Positions 9,493 through 19,821 are shown, counted from the stretch's first letter. The stretch: 64,000 bases of DNA from Gluconobacter sp. P1C6_b (GCF_018811945.1 NZ_JACRVU010000005.1:62001-126000); one strand, 5' to 3'. Numbers and translations: made by a program. The notes: generated by a model not told the origin, from the sequence alone.

Positions 9493-11352
9493 TTATTTAA
9501 CGCGCCCAAAAAGACGTTCAAGTTCACGCCGTGTCAGTTTGAGCCATGTCGGCCGTCCATGCGAGCAAGTATTTGTACGCGGTGTCCGTTCCATCTCGCG
9601 CAACAGGGCATCCATTTCCTCGGGCTTGAGGCGACGACCTGCGCGGATACTGCCATGACATGCCATCCGCGCGAGAATGGCATCCAGATGATGCGAGAAA
9701 CTTCCTGTACTGGCGGCGTCCAGATCCGGATCGCTGGCCAGTTCGTCGGCAATATCCTTCAGGAGCCCCTGAATGTCCTGAGCGCCCAGAAGGGCCGGCA
9801 CCGAGCGCAGCAGCACGCTGCCGGGACCAAAAGATTCAAGATCGATCCCGAGCTTTGAAAGATCCTCCGCCCGCATCATGAGAGCCTCGGCCTCGCGACG
9901 CGGCAGGTCCACCACTTCCGGCAGAAGCAGGGCCTGCGACCGCAATGTGCCGCCATTGGCATACTGTTCGCGCAGGCGTTCATGGGTCAGGCGCTCATGG
10001 GCGGCATGCTGGTCCACGAGGACGAGGTCGCCATCAGGTGCGAGGGCCAGGATATAGGTATCGAAGACCTGCGCGATGGCGGCACCCAGCGGGAACGCGG
10101 GATCAAGCGCTTCGGGATGTTGCGGGGCGCGGGCAGCAGGGGCGAAAGCCGGATCCGTTTCCGCAAATCCGCTCCGCAGAACAGCGCCTGTGGCGGCAAT
10201 AGGCGATGGGGCCGGGTCATATCCTGCCGAAAGACGTCCCTGAGTGGGGCTCAGCAGGGGAGTTGTATCCTGACGTTCCGCAGGACGGGGGGGATAGACA
10301 ATCGAGGGACGTGCGCCAAAGCTGGCATGGATGCCCCCGCCACCATTCGAGCCATGACCCAGCGCCCGGCCCAGACCGCCAATGACAAGGGATCGGATTT
10401 CGGCTTCGTCGGCGAAACGCAGTTCCGTCTTGGCAGGATGGACGTTCACGTCCAGCCGTTCCAGCGGCACTGTCAGATGCAGCGCCATGACCGGGAAGCG
10501 GCCACGCTCGATCACGGGGCGGTAGGCCACGCGGATGGCAGTCCGGAGCATGGGGTCCGTTACCGGGCGGTTGTTGACCAGAATGAACTGCCCCGATCCG
10601 GTGGCGCGGGTGCGGGCCGGACCGCAGGCGAACCCCGACAGACGCACGGCCCCGCGCTGTTCGTCGAGCGGGATAAGCGTGTCGGGCGTGATGTCCAGAA
10701 CGGAAGCCGCACGCGCAATGGGGCTCTGCTCGGGCAGATCGAACAGCACCTTGTCATCCAGCAGAACACGCATGGCACAATGGGGCGCGGACAGGGCCAG
10801 ACGGCGCATGACGGATTCGGCATGGCTGCTTTCGACACGCGCACTCTTGAGGAACTTGCGACGCGCCGGAGTGGCAAAAAACAGGTCTGTCACAACGATG
10901 CGCGTGCCGACCGGGCCGGATGCAGGCTGCGGCGGTGTGATGACACCGCCATCAACGCGGATACACCAGGCGGTATCGGAATCCGACGTACGGGACGTAA
11001 TGGACAGACGCGCACTGGCACCGATAGACGGCAGAGCCTCGCCCCGGAAGCCCAGCGTGCGGATCTGGACGAGGCGTTCGTCCTGAAGTTTGGAGGTGCA
11101 GTGCCGCTCGACGGCCAGTTCCAGCTCGACCGGGGTCATGCCGCAGCCATTGTCGATGACGTCGATCCGGTCTGTCCCGCCCGCACGCAGGGCGACCACA
11201 ATGCGGGTCGCCCCGGCATCAATGGCGTTTTCGACCAGCTCCTTCAGAGCGGCAGCGGGACGTTCGATGACTTCACCAGCCGCGATCAGATCAATGACGT
11301 GGCCGGAAAGACGACGGATTGTGGGGCGGGGAAAGGACGGGGCCTCGGACAC
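9493..11352 (-). CDS. mutL: DNA mismatch repair protein MutL
   Basis: 619 residues, starting at GTG 11352 with GGAGG six bases upstream. The N-terminal GHKL ATPase shows ELVENAIDAGAT, DNGCGM and LGFRGEALPSI. The C-terminal dimerisation domain carries DQHAAHERLTHERL from about residue 447, which fits the DQHA(x)2E(x)4E endonuclease motif, so this MutL probably nicks DNA itself, as expected in bacteria without MutH. It couples MutS mismatch recognition to strand excision. It is part of a leftward series below ileS-lspA and the BamF-like gene. Confidence 0.93.
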   Translation of the reverse strand: MSEAPSFPRPTIRRLSGHVIDLIAAGEVIERPAAALKELVENAIDAGATRIVVALRAGGTDRIDVIDNGCGMTPVELELAVERHCTSKLQDERLVQIRTLGFRGEALPSIGASARLSITSRTSDSDTAWCIRVDGGVITPPQPASGPVGTRIVVTDLFFATPARRKFLKSARVESSHAESVMRRLALSAPHCAMRVLLDDKVLFDLPEQSPIARAASVLDITPDTLIPLDEQRGAVRLSGFACGPARTRATGSGQFILVNNRPVTDPMLRTAIRVAYRPVIERGRFPVMALHLTVPLERLDVNVHPAKTELRFADEAEIRSLVIGGLGRALGHGSNGGGGIHASFGARPSIVYPPRPAERQDTTPLLSPTQGRLSAGYDPAPSPIAATGAVLRSGFAETDPAFAPAARAPQHPEALDPAFPLGAAIAQVFDTYILALAPDGDLVLVDQHAAHERLTHERLREQYANGGTLRSQALLLPEVVDLPRREAEALMMRAEDLSKLGIDLESFGPGSVLLRSVPALLGAQDIQGLLKDIADELASDPDLDAASTGSFSHHLDAILARMACHGSIRAGRRLKPEEMDALLREMERTPRTNTCSHGRPTWLKLTRRELERLFGRVK

Positions 11353-11441
11353 GATGCCTCCTCATCGTCCGGACAGGGGCCGGACGGCAGACAGGGCCGC
11401 CCCATCCACCCCGTCAGGGGGCAGTCGGGACGGAGGGTACT

Positions 11442-12014
11442 TCAGAGAACGCCCAGGAAGGCCTTCTTCTTTCTGACGGTCGGGGTCGCACCCGTTGCGG
11501 GGTTGCGGCCCAGAGCCGAGTTCTCGCGGATGCGGCGGTTTTCGGCGTCACCATCGACGACGGAACCGGCATTGCCGCCCTTCCAGAACATCAGATTGTC
11601 CACAAAACCGGCATCGGCCGCGCCAAGCTCGGCGTTGTTCGGAGCGCTGGCGGACTTGTCCACCTGTCCTACGAGCGCAGTCTGGCCTGAACTGCCCTGT
11701 CCGGCATCGGGGTGCAGGGCCGTGTCCGGCGACAGGGTTTCAAGAGCCTGCATCCGCGGACTTTCGTCCGGACGATGAGCATCTGCGGCACCCGGGAGCT
11801 GCATCTGCTCGGAAGGCGGCATGGAGAGCGGGGCGCGGGTCGTGACGGTGTACTCGTCGGGCATGGCCCGTTCGAGACCGATCGCGCGTGAGACATCGGC
11901 GCCCGAGCAGCCCGAAAGCAGCAGGCCGACGGAAGCCATGGCACCCATCTGGACACTGAGACGGGCAACGGAAAGACGGTTACGGCGCATGGAGGGCCCC
12001 TGGGACGCGATCAT
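11442..12014 (-). CDS. DUF3035 lipoprotein, BamF-like
   Basis: 190 residues. The hydrophobic segment ending in LLLSGCSG is a lipobox, so the protein should be lipid-anchored after processing by the LspA encoded just upstream. The mature part begins with PDEYTVTTRAPLSMPPS, the signature of DUF3035, a family identified in alphaproteobacteria as an accessory (BamF) lipoprotein of the outer-membrane beta-barrel assembly complex. The C-terminus is low-complexity, ending RKKKAFLGVL. Its place between lspA and mutL supports a cell-envelope role; membership of the Bam complex in this organism is inferred from the family. Confidence 0.7.
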   Translation of the reverse strand: MIASQGPSMRRNRLSVARLSVQMGAMASVGLLLSGCSGADVSRAIGLERAMPDEYTVTTRAPLSMPPSEQMQLPGAADAHRPDESPRMQALETLSPDTALHPDAGQGSSGQTALVGQVDKSASAPNNAELGAADAGFVDNLMFWKGGNAGSVVDGDAENRRIRENSALGRNPATGATPTVRKKKAFLGVL

Positions 12015-12079
12015 GATGCAACACTCCTACAGTCCACGCGACGCGGGGGCAAGCCATTGGAACAAGTTCCGCAATAGCA

Positions 12080-12592
12080 TCACTCGGCAGCAGCCTTACG
12101 TTCCGCAAGCAGGGAGTCGATCAGCCAGACGATAACACCGCAGACGATCCCTGAATCCGCGACATTGAAGACATACCATGACCAGCCGAACGCATGGGCA
12201 TGCAGGAAATCCACCACCGCGCCATAGCGCAGCCGGTCAATGACATTGCCAATGGCGCCACCGGCAATCGCGCCACAGGACGCCGCCACGAGCGTGCGCT
12301 TCGTGCGGGTCAGGGTCCAGACCAGAAGCCCCACAGCGATCAGGGAAACCGCACAGAAAATCCACGGTCCCCTGCTGCCGAGGCCGCCGAACATGCCGAA
12401 CGTCACGGCATGGTTCCAGACCATCGTGAAGTTCAGGAACGGCAGGATCTCGACGGATCCGCGGTCCGGCAGGTGATAGACATAGAGGATCCAGTCCTTG
12501 CTGGCCTGATCCAGAACGAGGACCAGAACCAGCAGGGCAAACCCCAGGACCATGCGGCCCGTCCGGCTCATGCCTTCATGCCACAGGGACAT
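12080..12592 (-). CDS. lspA: Lipoprotein signal peptidase (signal peptidase II)
   Basis: 170 residues from ATG 12592, which overlaps the ileS stop as TGATG, indicating translational coupling; the frame is open 11 codons further but inside ileS. Four membrane segments and the two catalytic aspartates are visible in GNVIDRLRYGAVVDFL and FNVADSGIVCG. The enzyme cleaves prolipoproteins before the lipid-modified Cys in the inner membrane. Several of its likely substrates (481-1056, 11442-12014, 23116-23604, 30085-30903) are in this window. Confidence 0.93.
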   Translation of the reverse strand: MSLWHEGMSRTGRMVLGFALLVLVLVLDQASKDWILYVYHLPDRGSVEILPFLNFTMVWNHAVTFGMFGGLGSRGPWIFCAVSLIAVGLLVWTLTRTKRTLVAASCGAIAGGAIGNVIDRLRYGAVVDFLHAHAFGWSWYVFNVADSGIVCGVIVWLIDSLLAERKAAAE

Positions 12593-15474
12593 CAGGCACT
12601 CACCACGCTGATGCAGCGACGGCACAGGGCCGGATGTTCTGCATCGTCACCGACTTCGGGCAGAACCTTCCAGCAGCGGGCACATTTATGGCCCGGAGCG
12701 CGCTCGACCTGAGGGCCGCCATGAGCCGCGTCACCCGGCAGAAGCTCGGTCTCGGCATGGGACGTGATGAGTAGTTCGGCCCAGTCCAGTCCACCGAAAA
12801 TCCCGGCCTCTTCCTGCGACAGCGGCAGCGTGACGCTGGCTTCGAGCGACGAACCGATCGTGCCGTCGCGGCGGGCCGTTTCCAGCTCGGTCGTGATCAG
12901 GCGACGATAGGCGCGGATGTCTTCCCAGCGATTGCCGAGTTCCGGGTCGTTCCACTCGGCGTCCGGCTCGAAGAACTGCGCGAGATGCACGCTCTCTCCT
13001 TCGCCGAAGCGGGCCTGCCAGGCTTCCTCGGCCGTGAAGACCAGGACGGGCGCAAGCCATGTGCAGAGCGCACGGTGCAGGACGTCCAGCACCGTGCGGG
13101 CGGCGCGGCGGGTCTGATCGGAGGGCGCGTCGCAGTAGATCGCATCCTTGCGGATGTCAAAATAGAAAGCCGACAGATCAGTAGTGCAGAAGCCGTGCAG
13201 TGCCGGATAGACACCGACCCACTGATGCGTCTCCACCGCACTGGCGATCAGGCCTCGCAGCTCAGTCAGGCGGTGCAGGATATACTGCTCCAGCGGCGGC
13301 AGATCGGCGTAGGGCACGGCTTCTTCAGGCGTGAAGCCATCCAGGGCGCCGAGCAGCCAGCGCAGGGTATTGCGCAGGCGACGATAGAGTTCGCCCTGCT
13401 GCTTGAGGATGTCCTGCCCGATGCGGAGATCTTCGTTCGTGTCGGAGTTCAGGACCCACAGGCGCAGGATGTCGGCGCCCAGGCTTTCGGTCACATCCGA
13501 AGGGGCCACGACATTTCCCAGCGACTTGGACATCTTGCGGCCCTGTTCGTCCATGACGAAGCCATTGGTCACAAGCGCCTTGTAGGGCGCGACACCCATC
13601 GTCCCAACGCTTTCCAGCAGGGAGGACTGGAACCAGCCGCGATGCTGGTCGGAGCCTTCAAGATAGAGATCGGCCGGGAAATTCAGGCCTTCCTGTCCCA
13701 GATCGAAGCGATGCGTGGAGCCGCTTTCGAACCAGACGTCCACGATGTCAAAGACCTGTTCGTAATCGGCGGGATCGCGCCCTTCACCAAGGAACAGCGA
13801 CGGATCCGCTTCATACCAGACATCCGCACCCTTTTCGCGGAAGGCCTCGACAATACGCTGCATGACAGCCGGATCGCGCAGGACCTCGCCTGTACGCTTT
13901 TCAACGAAAACCGCGATTGGCACGCCCCAGGCGCGCTGGCGGGAGATGCACCAGTCGGGACGCTGCTCGATCATGGAGGTCAGGCGACGACGGGCGGCTT
14001 CGGGGACGAAGGTGACGTTGTCCAGCGCGCTCAGGGATTTTTCGCGCAGCTTCGTCTCGCCATCCATCGCGATGAACCACTGCGGCGTGGCGCGGAAGAT
14101 GATCGGCGCCTTGGAACGCCAGGAATGCGGATAGGAATGACGGACCACTCCGCGGGCCATCAGGCCGGTGGCCGGGGCGTCATCGTGTTCGGCGGACTGG
14201 CGCGCTTCGGTCAACAGGTCGCAGACCGGGTCGGCCGCCTTGAAGACGTGAATGCCGGCCAGATGCGGAACCCACGGGGCATAACGGCCGTCGTCCTGCA
14301 CGAGTTCGGGGACCTCGATGCCGTACTGACGGCAGAGCATGAAGTCGTCCTGACCGTGGGACGGCGCCATGTGGACGAGGCCCGTACCGGCATCGGTCGT
14401 AACGAAGTCGCCCGGCAGCATCGGCACGTCATACTCATAGCCACGGCCACGCAGCGGATGGGCGCAGACCGCGCCTTCAAGCCCGTTGCCCGGCAGGGTG
14501 TAGAGAATGTGATGGGCGGTGATGCCCGTCTCCGTGCAGAACGCCTCCACACGATCCTCGGCCACCAGCAGCTTGGCACCCTGCGGGACGACACTGTTCT
14601 CGTTCGTCTCATCGACACGCAGAACGACATAGGTGATGTCCGGACCATAGGCGAGTGCACGGTTGGCCGGGATGGTCCAGGGCGTGGTCGTCCAGATGAC
14701 GGCCGAAACCCCTGTGAGGGCGTGGGCGGGCGTCGGGTCCTTGAGGATCGGAAAGGCCACGAAAATCGTGGTGGAATCGATGTCGTGATATTCGATCTCG
14801 GCTTCGGCCAGGGCCGTCTTCTCGACCGGGCTCCACATGACGGGGCGCAGGCCGCGATAGAGGCTGCCATTAAGCAGGAACTTGCCGATCTCGTCGACGA
14901 TCTTGGCTTCGGAACTGAAGTCCATCGTCACATAGCGGTTGGCCCATTCGGCCTGAACGCCAATGCGCTTGAAGTCCTCGGCCTGCTTCTGCACCCATTC
15001 GGCGGCGTACTGGCGGCACTCGGCGCGGAACTGCAGCAGGGGTACCTGATCCTTGTCCTTGCCGGCCTTGCGATACTGCTCCTCGATCCGCCATTCGATC
15101 GGCAGGCCGTGACAGTCCCAGCCCGGAAGATAGCGGACCTCATACCCCGACATGCGATGGGCGCGGTTGATGACGTCCTTCATCACCTTGTTCAGGGCGT
15201 GTCCGATGTGAATGTGGCCGTTGGCGTAGGGTGGTCCGTCATGAAGCGTGAAGACGGGACGTCCCTTCCCGGCCTCGCGGATCTTTTCGTCCAGTCCTGT
15301 CGCGGCCCAGCGGGCGAGCGTTTCAGGCTCGCGCTTGGGCAGGCCGCCGCGCATCGGAAAACCGGTACGGGGGAGGAACACGGTATCGCGGTAGCGGTCC
15401 TGCTGTTCCTTGAAGGCGGCGACGGAAGGATCGGGAGTCTTATCGGACATGGGGGACGAGCCAGTTTCGGTCAT
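12592..15474 (-). CDS. ileS: Isoleucyl-tRNA synthetase
   Basis: 960 residues, a full-length class Ia enzyme. Visible are HIHIGHALN (the HIGH signature, about residue 94), the editing domain with TTPWTIPANRAL, the WCISRQRAWGVPI segment, KMSKSLGN, and a C-terminal zinc site (HKCARCWKVLPE ... LCRRCISVV). It charges tRNA-Ile in the cytoplasm. Two in-frame ATG codons (15474 and 15450) are possible starts; neither has a clear ribosome site. The ileS-lspA order is conserved in proteobacteria. Confidence 0.95.
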   Translation of the reverse strand: MTETGSSPMSDKTPDPSVAAFKEQQDRYRDTVFLPRTGFPMRGGLPKREPETLARWAATGLDEKIREAGKGRPVFTLHDGPPYANGHIHIGHALNKVMKDVINRAHRMSGYEVRYLPGWDCHGLPIEWRIEEQYRKAGKDKDQVPLLQFRAECRQYAAEWVQKQAEDFKRIGVQAEWANRYVTMDFSSEAKIVDEIGKFLLNGSLYRGLRPVMWSPVEKTALAEAEIEYHDIDSTTIFVAFPILKDPTPAHALTGVSAVIWTTTPWTIPANRALAYGPDITYVVLRVDETNENSVVPQGAKLLVAEDRVEAFCTETGITAHHILYTLPGNGLEGAVCAHPLRGRGYEYDVPMLPGDFVTTDAGTGLVHMAPSHGQDDFMLCRQYGIEVPELVQDDGRYAPWVPHLAGIHVFKAADPVCDLLTEARQSAEHDDAPATGLMARGVVRHSYPHSWRSKAPIIFRATPQWFIAMDGETKLREKSLSALDNVTFVPEAARRRLTSMIEQRPDWCISRQRAWGVPIAVFVEKRTGEVLRDPAVMQRIVEAFREKGADVWYEADPSLFLGEGRDPADYEQVFDIVDVWFESGSTHRFDLGQEGLNFPADLYLEGSDQHRGWFQSSLLESVGTMGVAPYKALVTNGFVMDEQGRKMSKSLGNVVAPSDVTESLGADILRLWVLNSDTNEDLRIGQDILKQQGELYRRLRNTLRWLLGALDGFTPEEAVPYADLPPLEQYILHRLTELRGLIASAVETHQWVGVYPALHGFCTTDLSAFYFDIRKDAIYCDAPSDQTRRAARTVLDVLHRALCTWLAPVLVFTAEEAWQARFGEGESVHLAQFFEPDAEWNDPELGNRWEDIRAYRRLITTELETARRDGTIGSSLEASVTLPLSQEEAGIFGGLDWAELLITSHAETELLPGDAAHGGPQVERAPGHKCARCWKVLPEVGDDAEHPALCRRCISVVSA

Positions 15475-15590
15475 TCACACAAAGGGTGGGTTATATGGAG
15501 ATCGCGAGCCAATCCGGTCAAGTCCGCGTTAAGGGCGGCAGCAATGCAGGGCTGCCCCAAAGCGGGTTGCCGGAACAGCGGGACTCGCGG

Positions 15591-16601
15591 ATGATGGACG
15601 ATATGGCGCTTTTTTCAGAAGACAGAACCGTGAACGTACTTCGTCTCTTCCAGTCTGTTGCAGGAGCCGTTCTGGGTGCCTGTGCGGGGTTTGGCATCGC
15701 CGCGCACGCACAGGCCCCCCGTTGCCCGGCCCCGGCAGGCGTGCCGGACAGGGCCCGGATGGCGCAGATGTTCCAGACGGCACCAGACCGGGGCTTCCTG
15801 TGGAAAGTGACGAAGGACGGTCACTCTTCCTGGCTGTATGGGACGCTGCATGTCGCAAAGCAGGACTGGCTGCTACCCGGCCCGCTGACACGCGCCGCGA
15901 TTATGCAGAGCAGCGAGGTCGCCCTTGAGCTTGATCTGAACGCCCCGGACACGGCCACCACGCTACGCCAGCCGGAAGATCCCGCCCGATGGGCGCATCT
16001 CGTCCAGTCGGGACGCAAGACGAAAGTGGATGCGCTTATGGACCAGCAATGTGTGCCCAGCGCGGCATTCGCACATGTAGCGGTTGGCGTGGAAGCGGCA
16101 GGCGTCGAATCCCTGGCGTCACGCCAGGACGGATATTATCCGGACTACGCCGTGGATGGCGTTCTGCAGGGCATGGCGGGCAGTCTGAAAAAGCCCCTGA
16201 TCGGGCTGGAGACAGTGCAGATGCAGCGGGACCTGCTGATTGGACCGGATCAGGCGGATGAAGATGCGTTTGTTGATGACATCGTCAAGGGCGTGTCTTC
16301 CGGCAAGACGCAGGCCGAGAACAAGCGTCTGGCGGAGATGTGGGCATCGAGCGACGTGAAACGGCTGGATCATTATCAGGACTGGTGCGACTGCCTGAAT
16401 ACCGCTCAGGAACGGCGCTTCATGACGCGGCTTCTGGATGATCGGAATGTCGGAATGGCGCAGAAAATCGAGCAGATCCATGAGAGCGGGCCATCGCTGT
16501 TCGCGGCCGTGGGGTCCCTGCACATGGCAGGGCCGAAAGGGCTGCCCGCCCTGCTCCGCAAGGACGGGTTCGAAGTCCAGCAGATCGTACCCGCACTCTG
16601 A
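15591..16601 (+). CDS. TraB/GumN family secreted protein
   Basis: About 336 residues from ATG 15591 (others in frame at 15486 GTG, 15495, 15594 and 15603); the signal-peptide-like stretch LFQSVAGAVLGACAGFGIAAHAQA supports a start in this area. Family signatures are FLWKVTKDGHSSWLYGTLHVAK near the N-terminus and FAAVGSLHMAGPKGLPALLRKDGF at the C-terminus, the paired G-x-LH motifs of the TraB/GumN (PrgY) fold, thought to form a metal-dependent hydrolase. The substrate is unknown. Its stop overlaps the start of the next gene (TGATG), so the two are probably co-translated. Confidence 0.75.
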   Translation: MMDDMALFSEDRTVNVLRLFQSVAGAVLGACAGFGIAAHAQAPRCPAPAGVPDRARMAQMFQTAPDRGFLWKVTKDGHSSWLYGTLHVAKQDWLLPGPLTRAAIMQSSEVALELDLNAPDTATTLRQPEDPARWAHLVQSGRKTKVDALMDQQCVPSAAFAHVAVGVEAAGVESLASRQDGYYPDYAVDGVLQGMAGSLKKPLIGLETVQMQRDLLIGPDQADEDAFVDDIVKGVSSGKTQAENKRLAEMWASSDVKRLDHYQDWCDCLNTAQERRFMTRLLDDRNVGMAQKIEQIHESGPSLFAAVGSLHMAGPKGLPALLRKDGFEVQQIVPAL

Positions 16602-17395
16602 TGAAACGGATCGTTCAGAAATTCCTGGGCCGCAAAGCGCCCACCCGCCGTCCCGAATCCCGTGCCCTGCCACCACAGATTGAGGAAATCAGGCAGGGCG
16701 CGCTCAAGGGACAGTACCTTCAGATCGTGCAATGGGGACAGGTGCTGCTGGACAGCGTCTATGTTCCGCGTGATCCGGTGACAGCTTTGGAATGGTTCAC
16801 GATCGCAGCCAATGCCGGGTTCGGGCCGGGGCACAACATGCGCGGACGGTGTTTCCAGTTCGGCTGGGGCTGCGAAAAGGACCTTCAGCAGGCCGCGCGC
16901 TGTTATGAGGCTGCCGCTGCGGCTGGAGACGAATGGGGCCGGTACAATCTGGGCATCATGACCATGCGCGGGATCGGCATGGAGCCGGATCTGGCGCAGG
17001 CGCTGGACCTGTTCCGGACAGCGGCAAATCACGGCCATGCGAAATCCATGAACCTGTATGCGCGGTTTCTGGAAGAAGGATGGGTTGTGCCCAGGGACCG
17101 GGCGGCGGCGCTGGACTGGTACCGCAGATCGGCAGAAGGCGGCGATTATCGCGGGCAGCACAATCATGCCACGGCGCTTGTGGATGCCGGGAAGATCGAT
17201 GAAGCGCTGGGCTGGTGGCGGCAGGCCGTCGTGGATGCGACGTCCGATATCCTGCTGGCGATGGATCAGAAACTGACGGCACTCGGGCCGAAGGGCGATG
17301 CGGAGTTGCTGGAGCAGGTACGCGGGCACCTGACGAAGATGGGGATTTCTCCGTCAGGCGACGCTGTTTCGGTCAGTAGTTCGCTGAAAGGTTAA
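16601..17395 (+). CDS. Sel1-like repeat protein
   Basis: 264 residues, start codon overlapping the previous stop. At least four Sel1-type TPR repeats are visible between about residues 45 and 210, with the pattern AxxWFxxAANxGxxxxxxxxGxxxxxGxGxxKD (for example ALEWFTIAANAGFGPGH, AARCYEAAAAAGDEWGRYNLG, ALDLFRTAANHGHAKSM, ALDWYRRSAEGGDY). Such proteins are adaptors in protein-protein contacts. There is no signal peptide. The last 23 bases overlap the convergent siderophore receptor gene. Confidence 0.75.
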   Translation: MKRIVQKFLGRKAPTRRPESRALPPQIEEIRQGALKGQYLQIVQWGQVLLDSVYVPRDPVTALEWFTIAANAGFGPGHNMRGRCFQFGWGCEKDLQQAARCYEAAAAAGDEWGRYNLGIMTMRGIGMEPDLAQALDLFRTAANHGHAKSMNLYARFLEEGWVVPRDRAAALDWYRRSAEGGDYRGQHNHATALVDAGKIDEALGWWRQAVVDATSDILLAMDQKLTALGPKGDAELLEQVRGHLTKMGISPSGDAVSVSSSLKG

Positions 17396-19772
17396 AGAGG
17401 AAGGACCGTCCGACAGCCGGGGTCGCGCGGTCGCTGAACAGGTTGCTGTAATTCAGGCGGTTGTCGAGGTTGTAGCCGTTCATGGCGACGCGCCAGTGCT
17501 TGCCGAAATTGTGGGAAATCACGGCATCCCATTCCACGGTGGCAGGCACGGCCGCTGTATTGGTGGCGTTCAGGTAGACACCATCACGCCAGGTCAGACC
17601 ACCACCGAACGTGACATTCCAGGGACGGTTCGGCGCGATCGTGTAGGTGGACCAGATGGTGGCGGAGTTCTTCGGCGCGTACTGGATGCGCTTACCGACA
17701 TCAGCCGCCGTCAGGGACGAGACGGTTGTGGCGTCGTAATAGGCGTAGGTGCCGATCATGGTCCAGTTCTTCAGGATTTCGCCCGAAACGCTGAGTTCAA
17801 CGCCCTGGTTGCGCTGACGGTCGCTGGACGAAGACACATCCCCCGTCGAAGGGTCGGTCATGAGGGCGTTGCCCTTTTCCAGGCGGAACACGGAGGCCGC
17901 AAAACCCATGCGGCCATGGAAGGCGTTATACTTCGCACCCAGCTCGTAGAGACTACTGCGTTCGGGACTGAAACCCTGCGTCGTGGATTTCAGGGGTTCG
18001 GAGCTGTTCGTCACGTACAGACCCAGCGGCGTGGTGGACTGCGCCCAGTTGAAATAGACCATGATGTTGCTGGTCGGCGTATACATCAGGCTGACGGTCG
18101 GATTGAACGTGTCCTGCGTCTGTCCGTAAGACACGCCGGCACCGGCCGTTCCCCCATTGGCGGAATAGTGGCTGTCCCAGTGATCCCAGCGGAAGCCGCC
18201 ACGGATCGAGAACCAGGGTGCCAGCCACATCTGTTCGGAGAAGAACGCGCCAACATCCGTGGCGTCGCCCGTCTTGTACATGGCATGACCGACACCGGAG
18301 ATGTTCACGAGATTGCCGCTATACTGGCCAAGCGACCCGAGCAGGAGACCCGGCTGGGTGGCAGAAGGGTGCAGCAGGCTTGTCGTGTCAGTCCGCGTGC
18401 CGTTCTGCCCGTTGAAATTATAGGCGTAGTTCGTGCGACGGTCATAAACGTGCGAGATATCGACGCCGGCGATCATCTGGTGACGGATGCTGCCGGTCGA
18501 GAACTTCGCGATACCCGAGAACACGTCCTGCACGGACCAGTCGTTCTGCTGATAGGGTTCCGGACCGCCCAGATGGCCACGACGATTGATGGTCGCCGCT
18601 TCAGGATCAGTGAAATAATCGGCGGCACAGGTCGTATCGCAGCCCGGCTGTGACGCGGAGAAGTACCGGCTGTACATGCCACCGCGCGCATCGTTGTAGA
18701 ACGTGATGTTCTTGTTCAGGTCGAATTTCAGGCGCGCCGTCAGCATGTCCACATTCGACGCGTCCTGATCATACGTCGTGCCGTACCAGTTATTGCGGTT
18801 CAGACCATATTCCGTCAGTGGCTTCGCAATGCTTGTCCCCGGCTTGGTGACGACCGGCACACCATAATCCGGCACACGGTTATCCGTCTGGTGGAAATAT
18901 TCCAGCGTGAAGGTCGTGCGCTTGCCCAGACCGAAGGCAATGGACGGCGCAATCCCCCAACGGTGGGAAAAGACGTTGTCCCGGCCAACCGTGTTGTTCT
19001 CGTTGCCCATGCCGGTGATGCGGATGGCCGTAGAGTCACCGATCTGTTTGTTGAAGTCGAGCGTGCCGCGATAATAGGCGCCAGATCCCCCAGAAAAGCC
19101 GCCGCTATAGCTGTCGCCAAGATGGGCGACCTTGGTGGTGATATTGATGGCGCCGCCCGTTGTGCCGTTACCGAAGACTTCCGAAGACGGGCCCTTGATG
19201 ACCGAGACATGGTCATAATCAAAGCTGTCACGGGTATAGACGCCGAAATCGCGCAGGCCGTTTTCGTAGATGTCGTTCTGCGCCTGGAAGCCGCGGATCA
19301 GGAACTGATCGCCTGCCATGCCACCTTCGCCTTCACCGACCGACGCGGTGATGCCTGGCACGTTGCGCAGAGCCTCGTCGAGCGATTTGACGTTCTGCTG
19401 TTCCATCAGGAGCTTGGGCACGACGTTAATCGTCTGCGGCGTGTGCATGACGTCTTCCGGCATCCGACCAATGCCGATGGGGGTCTGCAACGTGTTCATC
19501 GGAGAGCCGACGACCTGCAGATGTTCGGTTTCCTCAGGCGTTGCGACGATGCTGTTGTCCGCCGTTTTTGAAGCAGTCCCCGATGTGAGAGCTTTCGGCG
19601 GAAGAGCCTTAGGCGCCTGCGAACTGGCTGCGTCGTTTTTGGGAACCGGTTGACGACGGGCCTTGTGATGATGCCGGGTATCGTCCTGTGCGTGGGCGGC
19701 GGAGCAGACGAGCGTCAGGCCGGCAGCAAGGGACAGGGGACCCAAAGGGTGGCGAGGTGTTCTGGACGACAT
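17373..19772 (-). CDS. TonB-dependent siderophore receptor (catecholate/hydroxamate type)
   Basis: 799 residues from ATG 19772, with AGGA ten bases upstream, and a signal peptide ending AHAQ. The plug has the TonB-box region and PQTINVVPKLLMEQQNVKSLDEALRNVPGI, the family signature of FhuA/FiuA/Fiu siderophore receptors; the GNGTTGGAINITTK segment follows. The barrel ends in a C-terminal aromatic (NLSANY). It imports ferric siderophores across the outer membrane. Two Fur-box-like sequences lie 50-100 bases upstream. The siderophore itself cannot be named. Confidence 0.85.
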   Translation of the reverse strand: MSSRTPRHPLGPLSLAAGLTLVCSAAHAQDDTRHHHKARRQPVPKNDAASSQAPKALPPKALTSGTASKTADNSIVATPEETEHLQVVGSPMNTLQTPIGIGRMPEDVMHTPQTINVVPKLLMEQQNVKSLDEALRNVPGITASVGEGEGGMAGDQFLIRGFQAQNDIYENGLRDFGVYTRDSFDYDHVSVIKGPSSEVFGNGTTGGAINITTKVAHLGDSYSGGFSGGSGAYYRGTLDFNKQIGDSTAIRITGMGNENNTVGRDNVFSHRWGIAPSIAFGLGKRTTFTLEYFHQTDNRVPDYGVPVVTKPGTSIAKPLTEYGLNRNNWYGTTYDQDASNVDMLTARLKFDLNKNITFYNDARGGMYSRYFSASQPGCDTTCAADYFTDPEAATINRRGHLGGPEPYQQNDWSVQDVFSGIAKFSTGSIRHQMIAGVDISHVYDRRTNYAYNFNGQNGTRTDTTSLLHPSATQPGLLLGSLGQYSGNLVNISGVGHAMYKTGDATDVGAFFSEQMWLAPWFSIRGGFRWDHWDSHYSANGGTAGAGVSYGQTQDTFNPTVSLMYTPTSNIMVYFNWAQSTTPLGLYVTNSSEPLKSTTQGFSPERSSLYELGAKYNAFHGRMGFAASVFRLEKGNALMTDPSTGDVSSSSDRQRNQGVELSVSGEILKNWTMIGTYAYYDATTVSSLTAADVGKRIQYAPKNSATIWSTYTIAPNRPWNVTFGGGLTWRDGVYLNATNTAAVPATVEWDAVISHNFGKHWRVAMNGYNLDNRLNYSNLFSDRATPAVGRSFLFNLSANY

Positions 19773-19821
19773 CGGATCATGATCCTGCAAACGAAAACGG
19801 ATGCTGTCCTTAAAGGGTTAA

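Noticed and set aside
9982-11778. 598-codon plus-strand frame over mutL
   Set aside because: Shadow of mutL and the BamF-like gene.
12985-15594. 869-codon open frame antisense to ileS
   Set aside because: It mirrors the codon pattern of ileS, has no protein-family features or ribosome site, and the ileS frame carries all catalytic motifs.
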